Source: Herbinix sp. (GTDB lineage Bacteria > Bacillota > Clostridia > Lachnospirales > Lachnospiraceae). Taken from it: DNA of 64,000 bases. The DNA lies in contig JAQZBD010000001.1 in the NCBI GenBank assembly GCA_029239235.1, forward strand, positions 1 to 64,000, in the 5' to 3' direction. The translations under genes were made by a program, and so were the position numbers. The notes under the pieces were generated by a model. It saw only the letters and a program-made list of their open reading frames with translations. It was not told the origin of the DNA and did no database searches. Shown here one piece after another: positions 38,860-49,959 of this stretch (its first letter is position 1; every line of letters starts with the position of its first letter).

Positions 38860-40652
38860 ATATAATTCTGATCAATCGTAAGACCAATCTCTAATTCCTT
38901 TAACTGCTTATCTTCTACCAGATTAGGAGCCTCTGACATAAGACAGGAAGCATCCTTCACCTTAGGGAAGGCAATTACGTCACGGATACTGTCTTCCTTT
39001 GCCATAAGCATAATGAGACGATCCAATCCATAAGCAAGACCTGCATGAGGAGGTACCCCATATTTGAAAGCATTTAATAAGAAGCCGAACTGCTCGTAGG
39101 CTCTTTCTTTGGTGAAACCAAGAACCTCAAACATCTTTTCCTGTACATCATTCTGGTAGATTCTCACGGAACCACCACCAATTTCAGTACCATTTAAGGT
39201 GATGTCATAAGCCTTCGCTCTAACCTTACCCGGATCTGTATCAAGTAAATGAAGATCTTCGTCCATTGGCATTGTAAATGGATGATGCTTTGCAGTATAA
39301 CGATTTTCTTCCTTAGAATATTCCAACAGCGGGAATTCTGTGATCCAAAGGAACTTATATTCATCCTTAAGAAGAAGTCCCAGGTTCTTAGCTATCTCAA
39401 TACGAAGAGCACCAAGAGCTGCAAATACTACATCATCTTCATCTGCCGCAAATAATAGTAAGTCTCCCGGCTTGCCGCTCATCGCTTCCACGAGTGCTTT
39501 TAATTCTTCTTCGGTTAAGAATTTTGCAAAGGAGGATTTGTAGGAGCCATCTGCTTCAATCGCCAGGTAAGCCAGGCCCTTTGCACCGTAATCCTTCACA
39601 AAGCTTACAAGAGCATCAATCTTCTTACGAGGCATATCTCCCTGACCTTCGGCATTAATTCCACGAACGGAGCCGCCATTGCCAAGCGCTCCTGTAAATA
39701 CGCTGAATCCACAGTCCTTCACAACCTCGGATACATTCTTTAATTCAAATCCAAAACGAACGTCCGGCTTGTCCGAACCAAAACGCTCCATAGCCTCAGC
39801 ATAGGTCATTCTCTGAATTGGCAACGGAACATCAATTCCGATGGCCTCTTCAAACATCTTCTTCAGTAAACGTTCATTCACATCCAGAACATCTTCCACA
39901 TCCACAAAGGAAAGCTCCATGTCAATCTGAGTGAATTCCGGCTGTCTGTCAGCACGAAGATCCTCATCACGGAAGCATTTTACAATCTGGAAGTAACGGT
40001 CATAGCCGGATACCATTAATAATTGTTTAAAGATCTGAGGAGATTGAGGTAAGGCATAGAAATTACCGGGATGCACACGGCTAGGTACCAGATAATCTCT
40101 TGCTCCTTCCGGTGTGCTCTTGGTTAATACCGGTGTTTCTATCTCCAGGAAGCCTTCTTCCGCCAGGAACTGACGGGTAACTGTCGCCACCTTACTACGC
40201 AGTATCATATTCTTCTGTATATCCGGTCTTCTTAAATCCAAATAACGATACTTTAATCTTAAATCTTCCTTCGTCTTTGATTCCTCTTCAATTGGGAAAG
40301 GAGGTGTCTCTGCTTCAGACAGCACGCGAAGCTCTGTTGCTCTAATCTCAATGTCACCGGTAGCTAAATTCTCGTTGATTCCACCGGAACGAGCCTCCAC
40401 CTTACCAACAACTGCAATAACAAATTCACTTCTGATTTTTTCCGCTTTTGCAAAGTTTTCTGCTCCGCAATCGCTTTCTTCAAATATTATCTGTAAAAGA
40501 CCAGAACGATCTCTTAAATCGATGAAGATAATTCCGCCTTTATTTCTATATTTTTGCACCCATCCCATTACAGTAACGGTCTCGCCAACGTTTTTGTTGG
40601 TAACCTCTGTACATCTGTGGCTTCTCTGCAAGCCTTTCATTGCTTCTGCCAT
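38847..40652 (-). CDS. aspS: Aspartyl-tRNA synthetase
   Basis: RYFQIVKCFRDEDLRADRQPEFTQIDMELSF, GGGSVRIYQNDVQEKMFE, GLAYGLDRLIMLM. Confidence 0.97.
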   Translation of the reverse strand: MAEAMKGLQRSHRCTEVTNKNVGETVTVMGWVQKYRNKGGIIFIDLRDRSGLLQIIFEESDCGAENFAKAEKIRSEFVIAVVGKVEARSGGINENLATGDIEIRATELRVLSEAETPPFPIEEESKTKEDLRLKYRYLDLRRPDIQKNMILRSKVATVTRQFLAEEGFLEIETPVLTKSTPEGARDYLVPSRVHPGNFYALPQSPQIFKQLLMVSGYDRYFQIVKCFRDEDLRADRQPEFTQIDMELSFVDVEDVLDVNERLLKKMFEEAIGIDVPLPIQRMTYAEAMERFGSDKPDVRFGFELKNVSEVVKDCGFSVFTGALGNGGSVRGINAEGQGDMPRKKIDALVSFVKDYGAKGLAYLAIEADGSYKSSFAKFLTEEELKALVEAMSGKPGDLLLFAADEDDVVFAALGALRIEIAKNLGLLLKDEYKFLWITEFPLLEYSKEENRYTAKHHPFTMPMDEDLHLLDTDPGKVRAKAYDITLNGTEIGGGSVRIYQNDVQEKMFEVLGFTKERAYEQFGFLLNAFKYGVPPHAGLAYGLDRLIMLMAKEDSIRDVIAFPKVKDASCLMSEAPNLVEDKQLKELEIGLTIDQNYIWNK

Positions 40653-40782
40653 TTCTTTCAATCTCCTTCATCTCACAGCCTTTGACATCTAATGCCAAGA
40701 CCTTATTAACGCAACTATTTTAATGCATTTTTACCTGGATGTCTATAAGATTATGCTGAATCATATCTTTCAATAATTCACG

Positions 40783-41109
40783 CTAATCTACCACAAAATC
40801 AATGCATTTACGGTTGCAGGTAATTGGTTTTACATAATTCGTACCAACTCTGACATGCTCCGGGTGTACAATATATCCTTTTAAAGCTTCCTCATCTACG
40901 AATACGCTGTCCAATACCAACTCAGAATCTGAGGTTGAAAGCTGATTTAAATATACATTAATTGATACAATACCGGGTATTAAATCCTTTAAGCTCTCCA
41001 GTTCCTGCTTCATCTGTGCTGACTTAGCCTCTCGTTCCTCCGCAGAAAGATGTTCAGCAAAATTCCATGCCACAAAATGTCTTACCATAGTAATAGCCTC
41101 CTTATCCAT
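40783..41109 (-). CDS. Dabb (stress-responsive A/B barrel) domain protein
   Basis: VRHFVAWNF...ELESLKDLIPGIVSINV...YIVHPEHVRV. Confidence 0.85.
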   Translation of the reverse strand: MDKEAITMVRHFVAWNFAEHLSAEEREAKSAQMKQELESLKDLIPGIVSINVYLNQLSTSDSELVLDSVFVDEEALKGYIVHPEHVRVGTNYVKPITCNRKCIDFVVD

Positions 41110-41247
41110 ATTGATACTAATGAAAATAACCTAGCTTTTTTAATATTCTAATTTACTTTTACTTAGCGTTTTTTCGCTTCAACTTAATATTTTTTGCTTT
41201 TCTTTCATTATTTACATTTCATTTCTCTTATTTCCTCTGACAAGGAT

Positions 41248-42492
41248 TTATAAGAAAAATTCAGCTATTTTATCCAGTGCTACCTCTGTCTGTTCACCGG
41301 TTTCCATATTCTTAATATTAGCCTTATTATTACTTAACTCATCTGCACCGATAATGACTGTGTTCTTTGCTCCGATTTTATTCGCGTACTTCATCTGAGC
41401 CTTAACACTTCGATCCATATAATCTGTTTCAACGATTACGCCAGAACTACGAAGCTTTTGTACCAGTTTGAAAGCCTCCGCCTTAGCATCCTGTCCTAAG
41501 ATTCCTACGTAGAGTGCCACGGAAGGTTCCGCCTCCAGTTCAACTCCCTCTACAGCCAACTCGTTGATAATTCGCTCGATACCAAAGCCAAAGCCTACAG
41601 CCGGGATATCCTGCTTCTCATCAACCTCATGAATGAGATTATCATATCTTCCGCCGCCGCATAAAGTAAAGCCATCAGCATTTACGAATTCAAATACTGT
41701 TTTGGTATAGTAATCAAGACCTCTAACAATTCCGGTATCCACCTCGAAAGGAATTTCAAGCTCTGTTAACAAGCGCTGCAGCTCCTCGAAGTGATTTTTA
41801 CATTCTTCATCCAGATACTCTATGGTTCTGGGCGCATCCTTTACAATCACCTTACAGGATGGCACCTTACAGTCGATTACTCGCAGGGGGTTTTTCAGCA
41901 TACGTTCACGACAGGTCGGACATAACTCTGATTCATGCTGTTTTAAATAAGCCAGTAATGCTTCATTATAAGTCTTACGGCAATTACCGCAGCCGATACT
42001 GTTAATATGAAGCTTGGCACCCTTCATGCCTAATTCTTTCATGAATTCCGTCAGTAAGGTGATTAGCTCAACCTCAGCCAGGGGGCTTGCTGAACCAAAG
42101 AACTCGATACCAAACTGGTGATGCTGACGCAAACGTCCGCTTTGAGGATTCTCATATCGAAATGCCTGGGTAAAATAAAACAACTTTGTTGGCTGGGTTT
42201 CTGCAAATAAACCATTTTCCAGAAAGGCTCTTACAGCCCCCGCTGTACCCTCCGGCTTTAAGGTAATACTGCGATTTCCTTTATCGTCAAAGGTATACAT
42301 CTCCTTTTGAACAACGTCCGTAGTCTCACCTACACCTCTTTGAAAAAGAACTGTATGCTCAAATGCAGGGGTAATGATTTCTTTCACGTTATAAGCCTTA
42401 CATATTTTACGCGCAATACCTTCGATAATTGTTCGTTTATGCATATTGGAACCATACCAGTCCTGGGTTCCCTTCGGTCTTTGTGTAATCAT
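41248..42492 (-). CDS. hisS: Histidyl-tRNA synthetase
   Basis: [62 protein letters not shown]. Confidence 0.97.
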   Translation of the reverse strand: MITQRPKGTQDWYGSNMHKRTIIEGIARKICKAYNVKEIITPAFEHTVLFQRGVGETTDVVQKEMYTFDDKGNRSITLKPEGTAGAVRAFLENGLFAETQPTKLFYFTQAFRYENPQSGRLRQHHQFGIEFFGSASPLAEVELITLLTEFMKELGMKGAKLHINSIGCGNCRKTYNEALLAYLKQHESELCPTCRERMLKNPLRVIDCKVPSCKVIVKDAPRTIEYLDEECKNHFEELQRLLTELEIPFEVDTGIVRGLDYYTKTVFEFVNADGFTLCGGGRYDNLIHEVDEKQDIPAVGFGFGIERIINELAVEGVELEAEPSVALYVGILGQDAKAEAFKLVQKLRSSGVIVETDYMDRSVKAQMKYANKIGAKNTVIIGADELSNNKANIKNMETGEQTEVALDKIAEFFL

Positions 42493-42544
42493 GTTCGTCC
42501 TCCGTTCTAACTAAACTATTCTATCGTTTTATCATAATACCTGT

Positions 42545-44062
42545 TTAATTCCATAAATCATTTCGAGCAATAAAATCCTGCTTTCTAGCTATCATTTCAT
42601 CAATGCGGTTGATGTAATCTGTTACACTTTTTACATTGTCCACCCGTTCCAGCCGATTCTCCTTATGGAAAACAAATTTAGACATCCCTCCTGCTCCAAG
42701 GGCTAGGATTGTCTGCTTTTCCTCCATAATTAATATATTATAAAGCCCTTCTTTACCGAATCTGGAATAGCCGATATTCTCAAGATTATCAGCCATATTC
42801 TTTTGCCGGTAAAGATAATAGGGTAGATAGCTGTTATCTTCTGCAAAATCCATTACATGCTCTAGCATCTTCGGCACTTCTGAGGCTTTCAGCTCCATGT
42901 AATTATCCTTCTCAAGATTCAATCTCGCCGCACGTTTAATCGCTAACGTATGAACTGTGAGACTTTCCGGATTCATTTCTTTAATCTGTCTTAAAGTATC
43001 CTCCACATCCTCCGGAGCTTCTCCCGGTAAGCCGATGATAATATCCATATTAATATTATGATGTCCGGTTTCACGTGCTATACGAAAAGCTTCTTTAATA
43101 TCTTCTATGGTATGACATCTTCCAATCAAATCCAAGGTTCTTTGCTGCATGCTTTGCGGATTAATACTAATTCGATCCACTCCCCATTTTTTTAATACCA
43201 AAAGCTTCTCAGGGGTAATGCTGTCAGGTCGTCCCGCTTCCACACAGAACTCTTTTACATGTGAAAAATCAAAATGCTCCTTCACTTTGCCAATGATTCG
43301 ATCCAGCTGCTCTGCACTTAGTGTTGTGGGTGTTCCACCACCAAAGTAAATGCAAGCCAGCTTCTTATCCGGGAAGCAGGTGGAAGCATATACCAGTTCC
43401 TTCTCTAACGCCTCCAGATAATCCTCTACTAAATTAGAAAAACGTGCTATAGAATATGAGGTAAAGGAACAATATAAACAGGTGGTCGGACAGAAGGGAA
43501 TACCAATGTAAAGGCTATAGCCCTTTTGATAATCCATCTCCTGAAGGAGTACCAGCTCCCTTTTTGCAATCTGTATGCTCATATCTACCTTTTCCCTGGA
43601 ACAAAGATATTCTTTATCCATATGAGCCCTAATGTCTTCCTCCGAAACCTCCTGCTCCAGCATCTCATAAACCAGCTTTGTTGGTCGAATCCCCGTAAGA
43701 ATCCCCCAAGGAAGCTCTCGTTCTACAAGCCGCGATAGTACTTGGTACAGACCACGCTTGATCGTATTCTTATACCCTGCCTTCGTCAACGAATTAAGGG
43801 AGCCGATTATTTTCGTCTCCTGCCAATCCAATTGATTCCCAACCCGCAGAAGGACATACTCTTCAAATAACTCAATCTCAACGGTAAGTCCTTTATCAAC
43901 TTGAACTCCAACATTCTCTTGCTGAGGAAGCAGATCTTCCTGCTGTTGTCCGATAAACTCCTCCGAAGAAAATACCTTGATAGTCTCCTCAGGATAAAAA
44001 GCTTTCACCAGTGGATAAAAATCGTTCTCGTAAGCCTTATCGGATAAAATAATATTAATCAT
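42545..44062 (-). CDS. hemZ: Coproporphyrinogen dehydrogenase HemZ-type radical SAM protein
   Basis: SLYIGIPFCPTTCLYCSFTSYS, IYFGGGTPTTLSAEQL. Confidence 0.88.
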   Translation of the reverse strand: MINIILSDKAYENDFYPLVKAFYPEETIKVFSSEEFIGQQQEDLLPQQENVGVQVDKGLTVEIELFEEYVLLRVGNQLDWQETKIIGSLNSLTKAGYKNTIKRGLYQVLSRLVERELPWGILTGIRPTKLVYEMLEQEVSEEDIRAHMDKEYLCSREKVDMSIQIAKRELVLLQEMDYQKGYSLYIGIPFCPTTCLYCSFTSYSIARFSNLVEDYLEALEKELVYASTCFPDKKLACIYFGGGTPTTLSAEQLDRIIGKVKEHFDFSHVKEFCVEAGRPDSITPEKLLVLKKWGVDRISINPQSMQQRTLDLIGRCHTIEDIKEAFRIARETGHHNINMDIIIGLPGEAPEDVEDTLRQIKEMNPESLTVHTLAIKRAARLNLEKDNYMELKASEVPKMLEHVMDFAEDNSYLPYYLYRQKNMADNLENIGYSRFGKEGLYNILIMEEKQTILALGAGGMSKFVFHKENRLERVDNVKSVTDYINRIDEMIARKQDFIARNDLWN

Positions 44063-44126
44063 ATCAATCTCACTTCCTACAAACTATATAAGATTCATAT
44101 GTCAAGAATCTCAATAATACTACAGC

Positions 44127-44246
44127 GATGAATCAGTGTGTATATGTATTCAGATGGCGCAGACCGGCATCTTGTGATTGCCTGCATTTGGCAAGCACAG
44201 GATGGTAAGGCAAGTCCAGATGAATGCATATACACACTGATTCATC
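44127..44246. repeat. Long-stem structured intergenic element, copy B
   Basis: 26-nt arms GATGAATCAGTGTGTATATGTATTCA / TGAATGCATATACACACTGATTCATC (25 WC pairs and one G-U). Confidence 0.9.
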
Positions 44247-44287
44247 TCACTACATAAACCTAAGTTAAACATGAATCCTATAACCCA

Positions 44288-44962
44288 CTAATCGAAAAGG
44301 CTTGAACTTCTATTGATATATATATTATTATCCCGCTCATGTCCTATCGTAGTTGGATCACCATGACCCGGATATACAATAACCTGATCTTCCAGTAACA
44401 TTAGTTTACTATTGATTGAGTTCACCAATACTTTTCCATTTCCGGTGGGCAGATCATATCTGCCGATATCCTCAAGAAAAAGTGTATCTCCGCTGAACAA
44501 AACACCATGACCGACAAAATAATAGCAGGCACCGCCAATTGTGTGCCCCGGTGTATGAATTACTTTAATAGTAAAGCCAGCCATGTGTAAAACTTCCTGA
44601 TCTTTTAATAGGACATCAGGTCTCAAGCTGCATTCTTTACGAAATTGGATTGAGGCATTCATTCCCGGATCCTCTAACAGTTTCGCTTCCTCTTCATGTG
44701 CATGAATCTGAGCTTTTGTCGCGGCTGCCAAATCAGCCGCCGCCATAATATGGTCAAAATGACCATGCGTGAGAAGGATACCCTTGCACACGAGGTCATT
44801 TGCCTTTAAATATTGTTCAATTTTATCCGCGCGATCCGCCGGATCAACTACAATAGCTTCCTTTGTATCTTCATTGCTGACAATATAGCAATTTGTTTGA
44901 ACCATGCCAAGTACTAATGCTTTAACTTTAATGTTACTCACTCCTATCTCCATCTCATTCAT
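44288..44962 (-). CDS. MBL-fold hydrolase (glyoxalase II-like)
   Basis: LLTHGHFDHIMAAADLA, HTPGHTIGGACYY, YPGHGDPTTIGHE. Confidence 0.9.
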   Translation of the reverse strand: MNEMEIGVSNIKVKALVLGMVQTNCYIVSNEDTKEAIVVDPADRADKIEQYLKANDLVCKGILLTHGHFDHIMAAADLAAATKAQIHAHEEEAKLLEDPGMNASIQFRKECSLRPDVLLKDQEVLHMAGFTIKVIHTPGHTIGGACYYFVGHGVLFSGDTLFLEDIGRYDLPTGNGKVLVNSINSKLMLLEDQVIVYPGHGDPTTIGHERDNNIYINRSSSLFD

Positions 44963-44997
44963 ATTACTAATTGTTTATGAAAACCATTTTTAATTTA

Positions 44998-47283
44998 TTA
45001 GCCTGCAGTTCGTTCAATATCAAGAATACTCTCCACATTTCGAACCTTTGCAATAATTTCATTAAGCTGATCTTTACTTTTAATTTCAAATCCAATGCTG
45101 ATGGTCGCCGTTCCCTGTTTACTGGTTCTCACATTCATAGAGGTTACATCGATCTTATTTTCAGTAAGCACCTTGGAAATATCAACCAGGACACCGGATC
45201 GATTATTTGCATAGATGGTGATCTCTGCACTGTATACTCCACCGGATACTTTATCATCAGCTACATTCCATTCAGCCGTGATTAATCGCGCACGGTCTTC
45301 TTCCGGCAAGTTCATGACATTGATACAGTCGGTACGATGGATGGATACGCCTCTTCCTCTGGTGACAAAGCCAACAATTTCATCTCCCGGAACAGGGCTG
45401 CAGCATTTTGAAAAGCGTACTGCAACATCATGGATTCCTTCGACAACAATTCCGCTCTTTGATTTTTTCTGAGGGAACTTTTCTTTAATCTCTGAGATTG
45501 TCTCCAGTACGTTTTCATCTGTAATTTCTTTCTTATGCTTCTTCTTATACTCTTCCAGAAGCTTATTAACAATCTGACCTTCTTTTAAGCCTCCATGACC
45601 AACCGCTGCCAAGACGGATTCCCAATCTCGAAAACCGTATTTCGCCATCACAATACTTGTATATTCGGATTTCATAACGTCGCTTGCGACAATACTTTTA
45701 GCCTTACAATATGCCAGGATTAATTCCTTACCCCTTGTAATATTCTCATCTTTTAGCTCTGTCTTGAACCATTGGTTAATCTTATTCTTCGCCTGAGTAC
45801 TCTTAACAATTCCCAGCCAGTCACGGCTTGGTCCCTTAGAGTTCTGCGAAGTAAGAATTTCAATGCGATCACCATTTTGAATGACATAATCGATGGGAAC
45901 TAATTTACCATTTACTCTCGCACCCACCATTTTATTGCCGACAGCACTATGAATACTATAAGCAAAATCAATTGGATTCGATCCGGTCGGTAAGGTCTTA
46001 ACATCCCCAGTCGGTGTAAATGCATATACACTGTCAGAGAAAAGGTCAAAATCATTTTTAATCAGACTAAGGAATTCTTTATTATCAGATAAATCCTTCT
46101 GCCATTCAAGCACTTGCCTCAGCCAGGTCAATTTTTCTTCTTCTGAATTTGCTGTGCCGCTCTTTCCGTCCTGACCTTCCTTATACTTCCAGTGGGCAGC
46201 AATACCGTATTCCGCGGTACGATGCATGTCAAAGGTACGTATCTGTATTTCAAAAGGTGTTCCTTGAGGCCCAATTAGAGTAGTGTGAAGAGATTGATAC
46301 ATATTAGGCTTTGGCATAGCGATATAATCTTTGAAGCGCCCTGGAATCGGCTTATACATCTCATGTATAACGCCTAAAACAGCATAACAATCCTTAACAG
46401 AGTCTACAATAACACGAACAGCAAATAAATCATAAATCTGGTCCAGCGTTTTATTCTGGTTCACCATCTTCTTATAAATACTAAAGAAGTGCTTTACGCG
46501 TCCATCAATTTTAGCTGATATACCCGCTTCATCAATATGCTCCAATACTTCCTCGACAATGTCATCAATGTAAACCTGGCGTTCACTTTTCTTTGTCGTT
46601 ATCTTTTCCGATAAATCCTTGTATACCTCAGGCTCCAGATATTTCAGCGATAAATCGTCAAGTTCTATCTTTATCTTACTAATACCAAGTCGCTGCGCAA
46701 TAGGTGCATAGATATCCATGGTCTCCCGGGCTTTTTCCTTTTGCTTCTCAGGAGCCATGTATTTTAACGTTCTCATATTATGCAACCGGTCAGCTAATTT
46801 AATCAAAATAACACGGATGTCCTTTGCCATAGCAAGGAACATCTTACGAAGATTCTCTGCCTGCAACTCGACCTTATCCATGTTTAACTGTGTCAGCTTG
46901 GTTACACCATCAACCAGTAATGCGATTTCCTCTGAGAACATGGAGGATATCTGTTCTGTTGTGAGAACTGTATCCTCGACCACGTCATGCAGAATACCGG
47001 CAATAATGGTTTCCTTATCAAGCTCCAATTCCGCGAGAATATTTGCCACACAAAGCGGATGAATGATATAAGGCTCGCCCGATTTTCGAAGCTGCTCCTT
47101 ATGTGCATCATTAGCTATATTATAGGCTTTCTCCACTAGAGAGATATCTGCGGAAGGGTGATAGCTTCTTATTTTATCAACTAATTCTTTATATAGAATT
47201 TCGGGCGCAGTAAAATCAGCAGGCACATTACTTGCTGCCATCAGGATTGTCTCATTTCCAGATATCGCTCTCTTTTCCTCCAT
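44998..47283 (-). CDS. relA: Bifunctional (p)ppGpp synthetase/hydrolase
   Basis: HD domain AGILHDVVEDT, synthetase and TGS regions, C-terminal ACT. Confidence 0.95.
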   Translation of the reverse strand: MEEKRAISGNETILMAASNVPADFTAPEILYKELVDKIRSYHPSADISLVEKAYNIANDAHKEQLRKSGEPYIIHPLCVANILAELELDKETIIAGILHDVVEDTVLTTEQISSMFSEEIALLVDGVTKLTQLNMDKVELQAENLRKMFLAMAKDIRVILIKLADRLHNMRTLKYMAPEKQKEKARETMDIYAPIAQRLGISKIKIELDDLSLKYLEPEVYKDLSEKITTKKSERQVYIDDIVEEVLEHIDEAGISAKIDGRVKHFFSIYKKMVNQNKTLDQIYDLFAVRVIVDSVKDCYAVLGVIHEMYKPIPGRFKDYIAMPKPNMYQSLHTTLIGPQGTPFEIQIRTFDMHRTAEYGIAAHWKYKEGQDGKSGTANSEEEKLTWLRQVLEWQKDLSDNKEFLSLIKNDFDLFSDSVYAFTPTGDVKTLPTGSNPIDFAYSIHSAVGNKMVGARVNGKLVPIDYVIQNGDRIEILTSQNSKGPSRDWLGIVKSTQAKNKINQWFKTELKDENITRGKELILAYCKAKSIVASDVMKSEYTSIVMAKYGFRDWESVLAAVGHGGLKEGQIVNKLLEEYKKKHKKEITDENVLETISEIKEKFPQKKSKSGIVVEGIHDVAVRFSKCCSPVPGDEIVGFVTRGRGVSIHRTDCINVMNLPEEDRARLITAEWNVADDKVSGGVYSAEITIYANNRSGVLVDISKVLTENKIDVTSMNVRTSKQGTATISIGFEIKSKDQLNEIIAKVRNVESILDIERTAG

Positions 47284-47391
47284 GATATTACCACCCCTTT
47301 ATAAAGTCTTCTATAAGGAACATATTGATGTTCCATTCATCTAGTCACAGGGCATAAACTATGCCTTTCGTTGTCTATTGAATCTATAGTA

Positions 47392-47928
47392 CTATTTGCC
47401 TTCGTATTGAAGAACTGCTTCTATGTCAAAGCCTTCCAGCTTCTTACGTCCTTCCAGCCCCTTTAATTCCATGAGGAATACAATTTTAATTACTTCACCG
47501 CCAAGTTCCTTCACTAGCTTTGTAATCGCTTCAATGGTCCCGCCGGTTGCAATCAGGTCATCAATAATAACCACTTTCTGACCTGGCTGAATCGCATCCT
47601 TATGAACTTCAATCGTACCCTTACCATATTCCAAGTCATAATCCATGGAGATCGTCTCACAAGGCAATTTACCCTTTTTACGAATCGGTACAAAGGCTTT
47701 GTTCAAGTTATATGCAATCGGTACACCAAAGATAAATCCTCTGGACTCAGGTCCAACAATAACATCAAAATCTAATTCTGTCAGATACGCCTGCATTTGG
47801 TCAATCGCCATTCTCAGACCGTCCTTATCTTGTAAAATACTTGTAACATCACGAAATACAATCCCTGGTTCCGGAAAATCCGGTATACTTCTTACATATT
47901 CTTCCAACTTTTTCATTTCATTATCCAT
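47392..47928 (-). CDS. apt: Adenine phosphoribosyltransferase
   Basis: SIPDFPEPGIVFRDVTSILQD, VGPESRGFIFG, VVIIDDLIATGGT. Confidence 0.96.
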   Translation of the reverse strand: MDNEMKKLEEYVRSIPDFPEPGIVFRDVTSILQDKDGLRMAIDQMQAYLTELDFDVIVGPESRGFIFGVPIAYNLNKAFVPIRKKGKLPCETISMDYDLEYGKGTIEVHKDAIQPGQKVVIIDDLIATGGTIEAITKLVKELGGEVIKIVFLMELKGLEGRKKLEGFDIEAVLQYEGK

Positions 47929-48183
47929 GCCTTTCTGATTTAACTCCATCCTAATATATAAATGATTGCTTAAAATTCTATTTTTATATCCAATTATTGC
48001 AAATTTTTTATTTATTATTAATTAATCATGCTTTAGATGCTTATTATATCACCATAACCTTAATTTCGTAAAGAATATTTCATGAGAATAATACATAATT
48101 TAGACAAAATAGGCCTTTTATCCATTAATTAACTATGTTTCCCAATATATGTATAATCATTTCAATTCATATTCAGCTTCCGT

Positions 48184-49941
48184 CTAACGATAATTTTGTA
48201 TCATTAACTGAAGAGTCTTAAAGCCATTATACTCGTTAATCTTAGGAAAATAGGTCACCGAAATTGTGGCATTCACTCCTCTGCCTGTTTTCATCTTCCT
48301 GGCTTCCTCTTCTCCATAGGTTTTACTAATATATGCAAAAAATTCATTTACGTCACCGAAGTAGACCGCATCCATTTCTCTTCCGTATTTGTTCTCAACT
48401 CTGAGTCGTAAACCGTTCCCACTCTTCCCTATTATAAAGGCAGATCGAATCTTTAAATCCTTTTCGGCAAAGAGCGGCTTCTCGTTACCTTTACCAAAGG
48501 GCTCCAGAACCTTAAGCTCATTTACAAGCTGCTCGTTGATAAACCCCAGTGGTAAATGGATATCAATCGTAACCTTGGGAACCAGCATGTCATCCGTGAG
48601 TAAGGTATTCTGATTTAAGGTCGTCCGTAAAAGCTCAACATTTTCGGGAAGCAGTGAAAGTCCTGCCGCCATGGGATGACCTCCCATCTTCAAGAACAAA
48701 TCCCGGCAGCCTGATAATTCCTCAAACATATTATAAACTTCAATCGAGCGCCCTGAGCCTTTTACTCCATGTTCCGCATCCGTTAATACGATAGCCGGCT
48801 TATTATATCGCTCACGCAGCCTGCCGGCAATAATACCTGCAATACTTTCATGACAATCACATAAATGCACTACCAATACCTTATGGTCTTTAATTTCGCT
48901 CTCTTCAATAATTGCAATCGCTTTCTCTACATTTTCAGCGGTCATATTCTTTCGGAGTTCATTTAAGCTTTTCACTTCACCGGCAAGACGAATCGCTGCT
49001 TCTTCATTATCTGAAAGTAATAATTCTAATCCCTTTTTCGCAGTATCCAGTCTACCGGAGGCATTCAGGCAGGGTCCAATGACAAAGCCTAAATGAAAAG
49101 CACTTAACTGTTCCTTATCAACAGCGCAAACCTCCATAAGAGCATTTAGTCCTCGGTTTTTTGTCCTTTTTAACAGCTCCAAGCCATGTTTTACAATTAC
49201 ACGGTTTTCACCGATCAGTTCCATAACATCGCAAACCGTTGCAATTGCCACATAGGATAGCAATTCCTCAGCAAACGCTTGATTGTCGCTCATTGTAAAG
49301 TCATTTAGCAGCGCCATCGATAATTTATAGGCAACTGCTGCACCGCACAGACCTTTAAAGGGATATTGGCAATCTGACCGCTTTGGATTAATCACCGCAT
49401 CTGCACTGGGAAGTATGGGATTTCCCTCTTCTAATTGCACCAGACTATGATGATCCGTAACGATTACGGTCATGCCAAAGGATTTCGCCTTTTCAATCTG
49501 CTCCAGCGCTGCTATTCCGTTATCACAGGTGATGATCGTATCTATTCCCGCTTCGTAGGCAGCTTCCACCATGTTGATATTAATCCCGTATCCGTCCTTG
49601 ATACGATCTGGAATCTCATAATCGACCCTGGCTCCCAGTCTTGTGAAGGTCTGATACAGTACATACGTCGCCACTACACCATCCACATCATAATCGCCGA
49701 TGATTCTGATTCGTTTCTCCTCTTGCAGCTTATTCTTAAGAATTGCACAAGCCTCGGGCAAATCTTTTAATAATAAGGGCTCTCCAAGCTGTTCTAACCC
49801 CGGATGCAGGAATTTTTGCATGTCCTCTACCTTTTCAAAGCCCTTATTAACCAAACAGCGGGCAATTACTTCGCTAATACCGCACTCCTGCATTATTAAT
49901 TGAAAATCTGCCTTTTTATTTTTTAATACCCAATTTTCCAT
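48184..49941 (-). CDS. recJ: Single-stranded-DNA-specific exonuclease RecJ
   Basis: IIGDYDVDGVVATYVLY, VTDHHS, GPCLNASGRLDTA, GGHPMAAGLSL. Confidence 0.95.
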   Translation of the reverse strand: MENWVLKNKKADFQLIMQECGISEVIARCLVNKGFEKVEDMQKFLHPGLEQLGEPLLLKDLPEACAILKNKLQEEKRIRIIGDYDVDGVVATYVLYQTFTRLGARVDYEIPDRIKDGYGININMVEAAYEAGIDTIITCDNGIAALEQIEKAKSFGMTVIVTDHHSLVQLEEGNPILPSADAVINPKRSDCQYPFKGLCGAAVAYKLSMALLNDFTMSDNQAFAEELLSYVAIATVCDVMELIGENRVIVKHGLELLKRTKNRGLNALMEVCAVDKEQLSAFHLGFVIGPCLNASGRLDTAKKGLELLLSDNEEAAIRLAGEVKSLNELRKNMTAENVEKAIAIIEESEIKDHKVLVVHLCDCHESIAGIIAGRLRERYNKPAIVLTDAEHGVKGSGRSIEVYNMFEELSGCRDLFLKMGGHPMAAGLSLLPENVELLRTTLNQNTLLTDDMLVPKVTIDIHLPLGFINEQLVNELKVLEPFGKGNEKPLFAEKDLKIRSAFIIGKSGNGLRLRVENKYGREMDAVYFGDVNEFFAYISKTYGEEEARKMKTGRGVNATISVTYFPKINEYNGFKTLQLMIQNYR

Positions 49942-49959
49942 GCAGCCTCCAATTTGTTT

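Noticed and set aside
40653-40790. T-box leader for aspS/hisS
   Set aside because: No T-box sequence (TGGNACCGCG-like) recognised; genes are packed closely with upstream genes.
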